Assembly (NCBI GenBank): GCA_018384465.1
Contig: JAHAYQ010000171.1
Span: 1 to 6,634 of the forward strand
DNA length: 6,634 nt
Direction of reading: 5' to 3'
DNA from: Myroides sp.
GTDB taxonomy: Bacteria > Bacteroidota > Bacteroidia > Flavobacteriales > Flavobacteriaceae
The notes beneath the pieces are model-generated. The model had not been told where the DNA came from. It searched no databases and saw nothing but the letters and a program-made list of their open reading frames with translations. This document shows positions 1-6,599 of the stretch, one piece after another. The position numbers were made by a program, and so were the translations under genes. Within the stretch, counting starts at the first letter, position 1; every line of letters starts with the position of its first letter.

Positions 1-350
1 ACTTCATAAGTTATGTATATGCTATATATAAACTTAGAAAATGCTTAGATTTATTTATGGAGTTTAAATTCTTCCACCAATCTGTTATTAAAAATTTCAA
101 CCTAATTGGCTATATATTCTTAATTGGTTTTTTAATAAACTGTGTAATTAATTACACGGATTTACTATCGAAGTTATCAAACCAAGAAAGAATACCATTA
201 TCAATAGAATTCACCGATATTTTTTTAAATCCTTTAAATGGACTAATTATCGGATTACTTTTTCTTACGCTTAGCAAAGTATTCAAAATAGCTAAATTCC
301 AGAAAGAAGAAAATATAGAATTAAAACAAGAAAACGAACTAACGATATAA
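1..350 (+). CDS. DUF2975-family membrane protein, 5'-truncated by the window edge
   Basis: The reading frame is open from position 3 to the stop at 348-350, so 115 codons are visible and the true start lies outside the window. The ATG at 57 is probably internal: residues translated upstream of it (FISYVYAIYKLRKCLDLF) and just after it align with the TM2 end, basic loop and TM3 of the complete paralogue next door (KRDFYNNKHSKRFNWIG matches EFKFFHQSVIKNFNLIG). Two membrane segments are visible, around FNLIGYIFLIGFLINCVIN and LNGLIIGLLFLTLSKVF, followed by a charged cytosolic tail ending QKEENIELKQENELTI. DUF2975 proteins (B. subtilis YoaS is a member) have no established biochemical activity and are usually paired with a YozG-like HTH regulator. 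The next gene starts 3 nt after the stop, implying cotranscription. Family assignment rests on similarity to the neighbour and on recognition of the C-terminal pattern. The function is unknown. Confidence 0.7.
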   Translation, partial: FISYVYAIYKLRKCLDLFMEFKFFHQSVIKNFNLIGYIFLIGFLINCVINYTDLLSKLSNQERIPLSIEFTDIFLNPLNGLIIGLLFLTLSKVFKIAKFQKEENIELKQENELTI

Positions 351-353
351 ATT

Positions 354-911
354 ATGAGGACATTAAAAATACTTGGATGGTTAACACATTTTTTAACTGT
401 AGCAATCTTTTTATTTGGAATTGTATTCTTTTTCGTAACTAAAAGTTCTTTTAGATATGATGATTTTTCTGAATGGATATTATTTATTAATGGAACTGAA
501 CTTATTGAAGATAAAAGCGTTATTATTAAATCGTTCTTTATTATAATTTGGATTCTCTACCTCTTATATTTTGTTGCTATTTTTCTTTTTAATTTAAGTG
601 TTCGAAATTTTGAAAAAAGAGATTTCTATAATAATAAACATTCCAAAAGATTTAATTGGATAGGAATTATATTTATATTCAATTATACTGTGGCATTAAT
701 ATTATCAAACTATCTTATTATTCAAAGACCTGATGATATTATCGATAAAAGTTTACCTTTTTCAAAACTCGCTTTTACGCAATTACAATCACCTTTAGGC
801 GGATTAATTATTGGATTTTTCTTTTTAGTTTTAAGTCAGGTTTTTAAGGAGGCTAAAATTCAAAAAGAAGAAAACATTGAACTAAAACAAGAAAACGAAC
901 TAACCATCTAA
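354..911 (+). CDS. DUF2975-family four-helix membrane protein
   Basis: This 185-residue protein has a length typical of DUF2975. Four hydrophobic segments are visible at about residues 5-29, 57-81, 101-123 and 148-164. The loop between helices 1 and 2 is acidic (YDDFSEW, ELIED), while the loop between helices 2 and 3 is basic (VRNFEKRDF, KHSKRF). By the positive-inside rule both termini should be cytosolic. The tail after helix 4 (KEAKIQKEENIELKQENELTI, about residues 165-185) is highly charged, probably helical, and identical over its last 16 residues to the upstream paralogue. ATG 354 is the first start after the preceding stop and gives a complete TM1. Known family context is an adjacent YozG-like HTH protein, so a role in signalling to or restraining that regulator is plausible but unproven. 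Here a hydrolase gene, not the HTH gene, begins 4 nt downstream. No signal peptide or enzymatic motif is seen. Confidence 0.75.
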   Translation: MRTLKILGWLTHFLTVAIFLFGIVFFFVTKSSFRYDDFSEWILFINGTELIEDKSVIIKSFFIIIWILYLLYFVAIFLFNLSVRNFEKRDFYNNKHSKRFNWIGIIFIFNYTVALILSNYLIIQRPDDIIDKSLPFSKLAFTQLQSPLGGLIIGFFFLVLSQVFKEAKIQKEENIELKQENELTI

Positions 912-915
912 AACT

Positions 916-2010
916 ATGAAAAAATTAACCTTAATATGTTCTTTGTTAATGAGTCAGTTGCAACAAGCACAACAGTTTCATCATCACACAGCTATCGATA
1001 GTATTCTAAACCAAAAAATAATCAAGGCAAAAATTCCTGGATTGGCAGCAGCTATACTTCAAAATAACAACATTTATTACGGTGTAGGTGGCACTATTTC
1101 TAACAAAAGTAAAGAACTTATCACACCTAAAACGCTGTTTCATATTGGATCTAATACCAAAGCGTTCACCTCTTTTTTAGCATTTCAAACTATTGAAAAG
1201 GGAAATTTAAAACTAAACACTCCGTTTTTTGAACTATTTCCTGAATTAAAATCCGATGCGAACACGGCATATCATTCCATAACATTAAAAGAATTGTTAT
1301 CGCACAATGCACTGGTGCAACCTTTTACTTCGGGATTAGAAAACAACCAAATTAAAATAACAAAAGAAACCGTTTCGGACAAAAGAATCGAATTTGCTCA
1401 ACAATTATTACTCCTTCCAAAAGTTGAAAAAGGGACGTATTCAAATGCAGGATACGTGTTAGCATCTATGATGATTGAAAAAGCAGAGGCAATTCCGTTT
1501 GAAGATTTATTACAACAATATTTAAACAATCAAAATTGGCAGTTCAGTTTTGGTTTTCCAAATCGCATAAATGAAAATAACGCCTGGGGACATTGGAAAG
1601 AGTTTTTTATGCTGAAAGCTTTACCGCCCAATCACTCCTATTCCCTACCCGATTATATGTTGGCTGCCGGCGATTTGTCTATGAATATTACAGATTATGC
1701 CCAGTGGCTATACCAGCATTTAAACGGGTTGCAGAATAAAGATCCGGAAAATACGTATCAAAAAATGCATTTTGATTTGGCTAATTACAGTTATGGTTGG
1801 GGAAATACCGTTCAAGGAAATCAAAAAATGAGTTTTCACGATGGCAGTACAGGAACGTTTTACACCCATGCCATTTTAGCCCCTGACAGACAAATTGGTT
1901 TGGTTATTTTTGCCAATGCAGCCGAAGAAGAACATGTGAAAGCTATTTACCAACTACAGCAAGAATTGTTTGCGTATTTAAAATCTGTTGTCAATGGCAA
2001 TAATAGTTAA
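916..2010 (+). CDS. Exported beta-lactamase-family (class C / penicillin-binding type) serine hydrolase
   Basis: This 364-residue protein belongs to the Beta-lactamase (class C) serine hydrolase family. The N-terminus (MKK, a hydrophobic stretch at about 4-13, then QLQQA-QQ) looks like a short Sec signal peptide, cleaved near residue 18, so the enzyme should act in the periplasm or outside. Catalytic motifs are in order: S79-N-T-K82 (nucleophile and general base, SxxK), Y175-S-N177 (YxN), and H308-D-G310 followed by STGTF (the HxG counterpart of KTG). PGLAAAIL at 41-48 and TLKELLSH at 123-130 are also family hallmarks, but the latter continues NALV instead of the usual TSGL. All three motifs are intact, so the enzyme is probably active. 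The family covers beta-lactamases, D-aminopeptidases, DD-peptidases and esterases, and the substrate cannot be told from sequence. It starts 4 nt after the DUF2975 gene, and its end overlaps the HTH gene by 17 nt. True beta-lactam resistance is not implied. Confidence 0.88.
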   Translation: MKKLTLICSLLMSQLQQAQQFHHHTAIDSILNQKIIKAKIPGLAAAILQNNNIYYGVGGTISNKSKELITPKTLFHIGSNTKAFTSFLAFQTIEKGNLKLNTPFFELFPELKSDANTAYHSITLKELLSHNALVQPFTSGLENNQIKITKETVSDKRIEFAQQLLLLPKVEKGTYSNAGYVLASMMIEKAEAIPFEDLLQQYLNNQNWQFSFGFPNRINENNAWGHWKEFFMLKALPPNHSYSLPDYMLAAGDLSMNITDYAQWLYQHLNGLQNKDPENTYQKMHFDLANYSYGWGNTVQGNQKMSFHDGSTGTFYTHAILAPDRQIGLVIFANAAEEEHVKAIYQLQQELFAYLKSVVNGNNS

Positions 2011-2206
2011 TTTAGACGTAATGCTTGCTAAACGTAAAATGCAATCGCAAGAACTGGCAGATAAAATCGGCATTACCACTGCAAACCTTTCTATTTTAAA
2101 AACAGGCAAGGCAAAAGCCATTCGTTTTTCTACATTAGAAGCCATTTGCAAAGAGTTAGATTGTCAACCGGGTGATATTTTGGAATTTATTCCTGATACA
2201 GAATAG
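1994..2206 (+). CDS. YozG-like Cro/C1-type helix-turn-helix transcriptional regulator
   Basis: A 70-residue protein made almost entirely of an HTH_3/Xre-type DNA-binding domain. The helix-turn-helix covers about residues 18-38: ELADKIGIT is the first helix and turn, and TANLSILKTGK the recognition helix. RFSTLEAICKELDCQPGDILEF follows, the usual C-terminal signature of small YozG-like regulators. ATG 1994 is preferred over an in-frame TTG at 1988, because the conserved N-terminus MAIIVNLDVMLAKRKM begins there. The start lies inside the hydrolase gene in another frame (17-nt overlap), suggesting translational coupling. In many bacteria this regulator is encoded directly beside a DUF2975 gene, and here two DUF2975 genes lie upstream in the same apparent operon. 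It probably autoregulates the operon, but no operator can be shown because the operon promoter is outside the window. Confidence 0.88.
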   Translation: MAIIVNLDVMLAKRKMQSQELADKIGITTANLSILKTGKAKAIRFSTLEAICKELDCQPGDILEFIPDTE

Positions 2207-2486
2207 AACAGATAAATAATTTTAAATGCCTTTAAAACTAAGTATTAACAATTATTTAAAATCGCATATTAAAATAATCCTTTAAAAAGGAAAATTTTAA
2301 AAAAGCTTAGTAAAAAAAATGCAATTCTTATTTTTAGTCTTTTTTTCATGTTGAAACATAGATCTTGAGATGAAAACAGCTAAGAATTAAATCATAAAAC
2401 TATTCAAAATATTATATTATTAACTGAAACTATTGTATTTTTGTGAAAATTTTTTAACGACAAAAAAGAGTCATCAGACAAATATT
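2207..2486. other. AT-rich intergenic region between the HTH operon and sucA
   Basis: This stretch carries no convincing gene. It holds a weak hairpin (TCCTT at 2278-2282 with AAGGA at 2287-2291) without a proper T-run, so termination of the upstream operon is not clearly marked. It also has an 8-bp inverted repeat (AATTCTTA at 2323-2330, TAAGAATT at 2381-2388) flanking a small palindrome (TTTCA-TGT-TGAAA, 2344-2356), and the sucA promoter box near its right end. Only very short chance ORFs occur, of 19 and 11 codons. Confidence 0.6.
2436..2443 (+). promoter_or_regulatory. Bacteroidota-type -7 promoter box for sucAB
   Basis: TATTTTTG matches the TAnnTTTG -7 element recognised by the primary sigma factor of Bacteroidota. 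It ends 43 nt before the sucA ATG at 2487, so transcription would start near 2450 with a leader of roughly 35-40 nt. No clear -33 TTG/TTTG is seen 17-23 nt upstream, so the promoter may be weak at that element or depend on an activator. The match is short and could be chance in AT-rich DNA, but its position is right. Confidence 0.5.
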
Positions 2487-5249
2487 ATGGATAGGTTTTC
2501 CTTTTTAAATGCCGCTCATACGACATTCTTTGCAGATTTATACGATCAGTATCTAACAAGTCCTGACAGTGTGGAACCAAGTTGGAGAAGTTTCTTTCAA
2601 GGGTTCGACTTCGCAAATGAATTCAATGGCGGTCCGGTAGAACAATTATCAAATGCTTACGAAGGTTCAAATGAAACTGCTATCCAAGCAGATGGTGTTA
2701 AAAAAGAATTTGCAGTTTTAAAGTTGATCGACGCTTATAGAACGCATGGGCACTTATCGACTAAAACAAATCCTTTATTAGAAAATACAGGTGAAAAGCC
2801 TGATTTATCTATAGAAAAATTCGGACTGTCTCAAGCAGATTTAAACCGTACTTTTGAAGCCGCAAAAAGCATTAGCTTACCTAAAAGTACTTTACAACAA
2901 ATAATTGATCATTTAATAGCTACTTATTGCACTACCATTGGCGTTGAATATACGTACATTCCTAACGATGAAAAAGTAGAATGGATTGCCAAGTATTTTG
3001 AATCGAATGCCGATGCACTTACTGCAGATCAACAAAAGCATATTTTACAAAAGTTAGTGAAAGCTGCGGCTTTTGAAAACTTTTTTCACACAAAATATGT
3101 AGGTCAAAAACGTTTCTCATTAGAAGGGTTAGAATCAGCTGTACCTGCGCTTGACGCTATGATTGATGCAGCTGCAGAAGCAGGTGTACAAGATGTGGTA
3201 ATTGGTATGGCACATCGCGGAAGGTTAAACATTTTGGCAAACATCATGGAAAAACCTGCGCAGCATATTTTTACCGAATTTGATGGAAAAGATTATGCCG
3301 ATGTTGCTGATACATTTGATGGCGACGTAAAATACCATTTGGGATATACTTCTGAAAAAACAACAAATGCAGGTAAAAAAATTAATCTGAATTTAGCGCC
3401 AAACCCATCGCATTTAGAAACTGTTGGTGCTGTGATTGAAGGAGTAGTTCGCGCTAAACAAGACAAAGTGTACGCCGATCAATTCTCTAAAGTATTACCT
3501 GTAGCTTTGCATGGCGACGCAGCTGTTGCAGGGCAAGGTATTGTTTACGAAATTGTTCAAATGAGTAAATTACGTGCGTATCAAACTGCAGGAACCATAC
3601 ACGTAGTATTGAACAACCAAGTAGGTTTTACCACAAGTCCAATAGATGCTCGTTCGGGCGTATATTCTACCGATGTAGCTAAAGTAGTAGCAGCACCAGT
3701 GGTTCACGTAAATGCCGATGATACCGAAGCTGCCGTGAAAGCAATGTTGTTTGCTTTGGCATACCGCATGGAATTTAAAGAAGATGTTTTTGTAGATTTG
3801 GTAGGGTACCGTAAATACGGTCATAACGAAGGAGATGAACCTCGTTTTACTCAACCAATTTTATATAAATTAATTTCAAAGCACCAAAATGCACGCAATA
3901 TTTACAATGCGCGCTTGCTTGAAAATAAAGTAATTGATGATGCATACGTTGGATCTCTTGAAGAGCAATACAAAGCTATATTAGAAGAAAATCTAACCAT
4001 TGCTAAGGAAACAGAAAAAGCAACCGTTATTCCATTTTTACAAAAAGAATGGGAGGGCTATCACATCGCAGATGCAAACCGTATGTTACAAACATACGAT
4101 ACTAAAGTTTCGCGCGAATTGTTAGACGATATCGCACCTATGCTTACTTCTTTACCAACTGATAGAAAGTTTATCAATAAAATCAGTAAATTAATTAAAG
4201 ACCGTGGCAACATGTACGAAACCGATCGTTTAGATTGGGCTATGGGTGAATTGTTAGCTTACGGTACATTGATTTCTGAAGGATATGATGTACGTTTTTC
4301 TGGTCAAGATGTGCAAAGAGGTACCTTTTCGCACCGTCACGCTGTGATCAAAACCGAAGACACTGAAGAAGAGTACATCCCTTTAAACAACTTAAAAACA
4401 CAAAACGGGCAAATGCGTATTTATAATTCGCATTTATCAGAATATGCCGTTTTAGGATTTGAATACGGTTATGCTTTGGCTAATCCTAAAGCATTAACTA
4501 TTTGGGAAGCGCAGTTTGGAGATTTTTCGAACGGAGCTCAAATCATGATCGATCAATATATTTCTGCAGGAGAAGACAAATGGGGTAATCAAAACGGTCT
4601 TGTAATGCTATTGCCACACGGGTACGAGCATCAGGGAGCCGAACACTCTTCGGCACGTTTAGAACGCTATTTACAATTATGTGCAAACCATAATATGTAT
4701 GTAGCAAACTGTACAACCCCTGCCAACCATTTCCACTTGTTACGTCGTCAAATGGTAACCGATTTTAGAAAGCCTTTAGTAGTAATGTCGCCAAAATCAT
4801 TATTACGTCATCCAGAAGCTACCTCTAAAGTAGAAGAATTAACCAACGGATCGTTCCAAACAATTGTTGATGATCCTAAAGTGACTGATAAAAGTTTGGT
4901 TAAAACTTTAGTATTTGTTTCAGGTAAATTCTATTATGATTTACAAGCAGAAAAAGATAATTTAGGTAGAAATGATGTGGCTTTCGTACGATTAGAGCAA
5001 TTGTTCCCATTAGATCAAGCAAAATTAAAAGAAATCATTGTCTCGTATCCAAATGCAGACGATTACGTTTGGGCGCAAGAAGAGCCTAAAAACATGGGCG
5101 CTTATGGCTATATGTTGATGAATTTTGATCAAGTTAAATTCCGTTTAGCAGCTCCGGCACAGGCAGCAGCTCCAGCGGCAGGGTCATCTGTTCGATCAAA
5201 AGCAAGATATGCACAGGCAATTGCCAAAGTATTCGATAAAAATTTATAA
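2487..5249 (+). CDS. sucA: 2-oxoglutarate dehydrogenase E1 component (EC 1.2.4.2)
   Basis: SucA (OdhA) uses thiamine diphosphate to decarboxylate 2-oxoglutarate and transfers the succinyl group to the lipoyl arm of E2, in the cytosolic TCA-cycle complex. ATG 2487 gives 920 residues, close to the E. coli enzyme, and begins with the E1 N-terminal segment (MDRFSFLNAAHTTFFADLYD; VEPSWRSFF). The ThDP domain shows GMAHRGRLN with H243, NPSHLE, the metal/ThDP motif G343-D344 (GDAAVAGQG) through N376-N377 (NNQVGFTT), and KYGHNEGDEPRFTQP. The transketolase-like pyrimidine domain contains SGQDVQRGTFSHRHAV, EAQFGDFSNGAQ and LPHGYEHQGAEHSS (H711, H715). The C-terminal domain carries WAQEEPKNMGAYGY. Near the end, residues 888-899 form an Ala/Pro-rich stretch before GSSVRSKARYAQ. 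An in-frame TTG at 2433 would add 18 residues but overlaps the promoter box and lacks family similarity. sucB follows after 41 nt. E3 must be encoded elsewhere. Confidence 0.97.
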   Translation: MDRFSFLNAAHTTFFADLYDQYLTSPDSVEPSWRSFFQGFDFANEFNGGPVEQLSNAYEGSNETAIQADGVKKEFAVLKLIDAYRTHGHLSTKTNPLLENTGEKPDLSIEKFGLSQADLNRTFEAAKSISLPKSTLQQIIDHLIATYCTTIGVEYTYIPNDEKVEWIAKYFESNADALTADQQKHILQKLVKAAAFENFFHTKYVGQKRFSLEGLESAVPALDAMIDAAAEAGVQDVVIGMAHRGRLNILANIMEKPAQHIFTEFDGKDYADVADTFDGDVKYHLGYTSEKTTNAGKKINLNLAPNPSHLETVGAVIEGVVRAKQDKVYADQFSKVLPVALHGDAAVAGQGIVYEIVQMSKLRAYQTAGTIHVVLNNQVGFTTSPIDARSGVYSTDVAKVVAAPVVHVNADDTEAAVKAMLFALAYRMEFKEDVFVDLVGYRKYGHNEGDEPRFTQPILYKLISKHQNARNIYNARLLENKVIDDAYVGSLEEQYKAILEENLTIAKETEKATVIPFLQKEWEGYHIADANRMLQTYDTKVSRELLDDIAPMLTSLPTDRKFINKISKLIKDRGNMYETDRLDWAMGELLAYGTLISEGYDVRFSGQDVQRGTFSHRHAVIKTEDTEEEYIPLNNLKTQNGQMRIYNSHLSEYAVLGFEYGYALANPKALTIWEAQFGDFSNGAQIMIDQYISAGEDKWGNQNGLVMLLPHGYEHQGAEHSSARLERYLQLCANHNMYVANCTTPANHFHLLRRQMVTDFRKPLVVMSPKSLLRHPEATSKVEELTNGSFQTIVDDPKVTDKSLVKTLVFVSGKFYYDLQAEKDNLGRNDVAFVRLEQLFPLDQAKLKEIIVSYPNADDYVWAQEEPKNMGAYGYMLMNFDQVKFRLAAPAQAAAPAAGSSVRSKARYAQAIAKVFDKNL

Positions 5250-5290
5250 TTTTAAAACATATTTTCAAATAACAACAATATTAGATTGAT

Positions 5291-6505
5291 ATGAGTATCT
5301 TAGAAATGAAAGTTCCTTCACCAGGGGAGTCAATCACAGAAGTGGAAATTGCTACTTGGTTAGTGAAAGATGGAGACTATGTAGAAAAAGACCAAGCAAT
5401 TGCTGAGGTTGATTCTGACAAAGCAACTTTAGAATTACCTGCTGAAGCAAGTGGTATCATCACATTAAAAGCTGAAGAAGGTGACGCAGTGGCTGTGGGT
5501 GAAGTAGTTTGTTTAATCGATACAAGTGCAGCTAAACCAGAAGGTGGCGCTGCTACTACTGAAGCTCCAAAAGTTGAAGAGAAAAAAGAAGAAGTTAAAG
5601 CTGCTCCGGCGGCATCTGCTACAACTTATGCAACAGGTAGCGCATCTCCGGCAGCTAAAAAAATATTAGATGAAAAAAACATCGATCCTGCAACTATTCA
5701 AGGTACAGGAAAAGATGGTCGTGTAACGAAAGATGATGCAATAAATGCCGTTCCTTCTATGGGAACACCAACCGGTGGACCACGTGGATCAGAACGTAAA
5801 AAAATGTCGATGTTACGCAGAAAAGTAGCAGAGCGTTTGGTGGAAGCTAAAAACACTACCGCTATGTTAACTACTTTTAACGAAGTCAATTTAACCGAAG
5901 TAAATAAATTACGTTCGGAATTTAAAGAAGCCTTTAAAGCAAAACACGGCGTATCATTAGGATTCATGTCGTTCTTTACAAAAGCTGTTACTCGTGCTTT
6001 AGAATTGTTCCCTGATGTAAACTCTATGATTGACGGACAAGAACAAATTAAATTTGATTTTGCCGATATTTCAATTGCCGTTTCAGGTCCTAAAGGATTA
6101 ATGGTTCCGGTTGTTCGCAATGCTGAATTATTATCGTTCCGCGGAGTTGAAGCTGAAATCAAGCGTTTAGCAACAAGAGCACGCGACGGTCAAATTACTG
6201 TTGATGAAATGACTGGTGGTACATTTACAATTACTAACGGTGGTGTTTTCGGTTCTATGTTGTCAACGCCAATCATCAACCCTCCACAATCAGGTATTTT
6301 AGGAATGCACAATATTATAGAACGTCCGGTGGCTGTAAACGGTCAAGTGGTTATCGCTCCAATGATGTACATCGCCTTATCTTATGACCACAGAATTATC
6401 GATGGTCGCGAATCTGTTGGTTTCTTAGTAGCTGTTAAAGAAGCTTTAGAAAACCCAATGGAATTGTTAATGAATAACGATCCTAAAAAAGCTTTGGAAT
6501 TATAG
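5291..6505 (+). CDS. sucB: Dihydrolipoyllysine succinyltransferase, E2 of 2-oxoglutarate dehydrogenase (EC 2.3.1.61)
   Basis: SucB (OdhB) forms the core of the 2-oxoglutarate dehydrogenase complex and transfers succinyl groups from its lipoyl arm to CoA. The 404 residues show the standard E2 layout. A lipoyl domain spans about 1-77, with the lipoylated K44 in DSDKATLELP. An Ala/Glu/Lys/Pro-rich flexible linker covers about 78-116. A peripheral-subunit-binding domain lies at about 117-153 (SPAAKKILDEKNI ... GTGKDGRVTKDDA). The acyltransferase domain runs from about 170 to the end, with the active-site motif DHRIIDG (H367, D371). A single lipoyl domain and the length fit SucB better than a pyruvate dehydrogenase E2. 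Adjacency to sucA settles the assignment. The 41-nt gap after sucA holds no clear promoter or terminator, so the two genes are probably cotranscribed and end at the hairpin 25 nt downstream. Confidence 0.97.
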   Translation: MSILEMKVPSPGESITEVEIATWLVKDGDYVEKDQAIAEVDSDKATLELPAEASGIITLKAEEGDAVAVGEVVCLIDTSAAKPEGGAATTEAPKVEEKKEEVKAAPAASATTYATGSASPAAKKILDEKNIDPATIQGTGKDGRVTKDDAINAVPSMGTPTGGPRGSERKKMSMLRRKVAERLVEAKNTTAMLTTFNEVNLTEVNKLRSEFKEAFKAKHGVSLGFMSFFTKAVTRALELFPDVNSMIDGQEQIKFDFADISIAVSGPKGLMVPVVRNAELLSFRGVEAEIKRLATRARDGQITVDEMTGGTFTITNGGVFGSMLSTPIINPPQSGILGMHNIIERPVAVNGQVVIAPMMYIALSYDHRIIDGRESVGFLVAVKEALENPMELLMNNDPKKALEL

Positions 6506-6529
6506 TATTTTATTGTTTTTTATATCCCG

Positions 6530-6560
6530 AAAAGTCTTTCTGTTTAGAAAGACTTTTTTT
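6530..6560 (+). terminator. Rho-independent terminator of sucAB
   Basis: An 11-bp perfect inverted repeat (AAAAGTCTTTC at 6530-6540 and GAAAGACTTTT at 6547-6557) encloses a 6-nt loop (TGTTTA) and runs into seven Ts at 6554-6560. It begins 25 nt after the sucB stop. The A-rich left arm means it could also work on the opposite strand, but no minus-strand gene is visible nearby. Confidence 0.9.
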
Positions 6561-6571
6561 ATTTCTTTTCG

Positions 6572-6579
6572 TAGCTTTG
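6572..6579 (+). promoter_or_regulatory. Bacteroidota-type -7 box for the gene starting at 6600
   Basis: TAGCTTTG fits the TAnnTTTG -7 consensus and ends 20 nt before the ATG at 6600, directly after the sucB terminator. The implied leader is only about 12-15 nt. No good -33 TTG is visible, because that region is occupied by the terminator stem. The presence of a box just behind a terminator supports an independent downstream transcription unit. Confidence 0.5.
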
Positions 6580-6599
6580 TTTTCTAATATTTACAACGT

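Noticed and set aside
322..904. 22-nt direct repeat as a recombination or attachment site
   Set aside because: The repeat lies at the equivalent position of two paralogous genes and is fully explained by conserved protein sequence.
930..942. Lipobox-like LTLIC at the hydrolase N-terminus
   Set aside because: The cysteine is residue 8, too close to the start to leave a hydrophobic core before it. An ordinary signal peptide cut near residue 18 fits better.
2226..2285. Nineteen-codon ORF (MPLKLSINNYLK...) after the HTH gene
   Set aside because: It is short, AT-driven in composition and has no family resemblance. Such ORFs are expected by chance here.
2278..2298. Possible terminator for the HTH operon
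   Set aside because: The stem is 5 bp, mostly A/T, with only four Ts a few bases downstream, so it is too weak to call as an intrinsic terminator.
2319..2354. Eleven-codon ORF encoding a hydrophobic peptide ending in Cys (MQFLFLVFFSC)
   Set aside because: It resembles a lipoprotein leader but stops at once, lies in T-rich low-complexity DNA and has no support beyond its reading frame.
3570..3854. Minus-strand 94-codon open frame inside sucA
   Set aside because: It is antisense to the conserved ThDP-binding region of sucA, and its translation (rich in Cys, Tyr and His, without domains) looks like a shadow.
5698..6162. Minus-strand 154-codon open frame inside sucB
   Set aside because: It is antisense to the subunit-binding and catalytic domains of sucB, with no recognisable motif and no promoter. 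It is a coding shadow.
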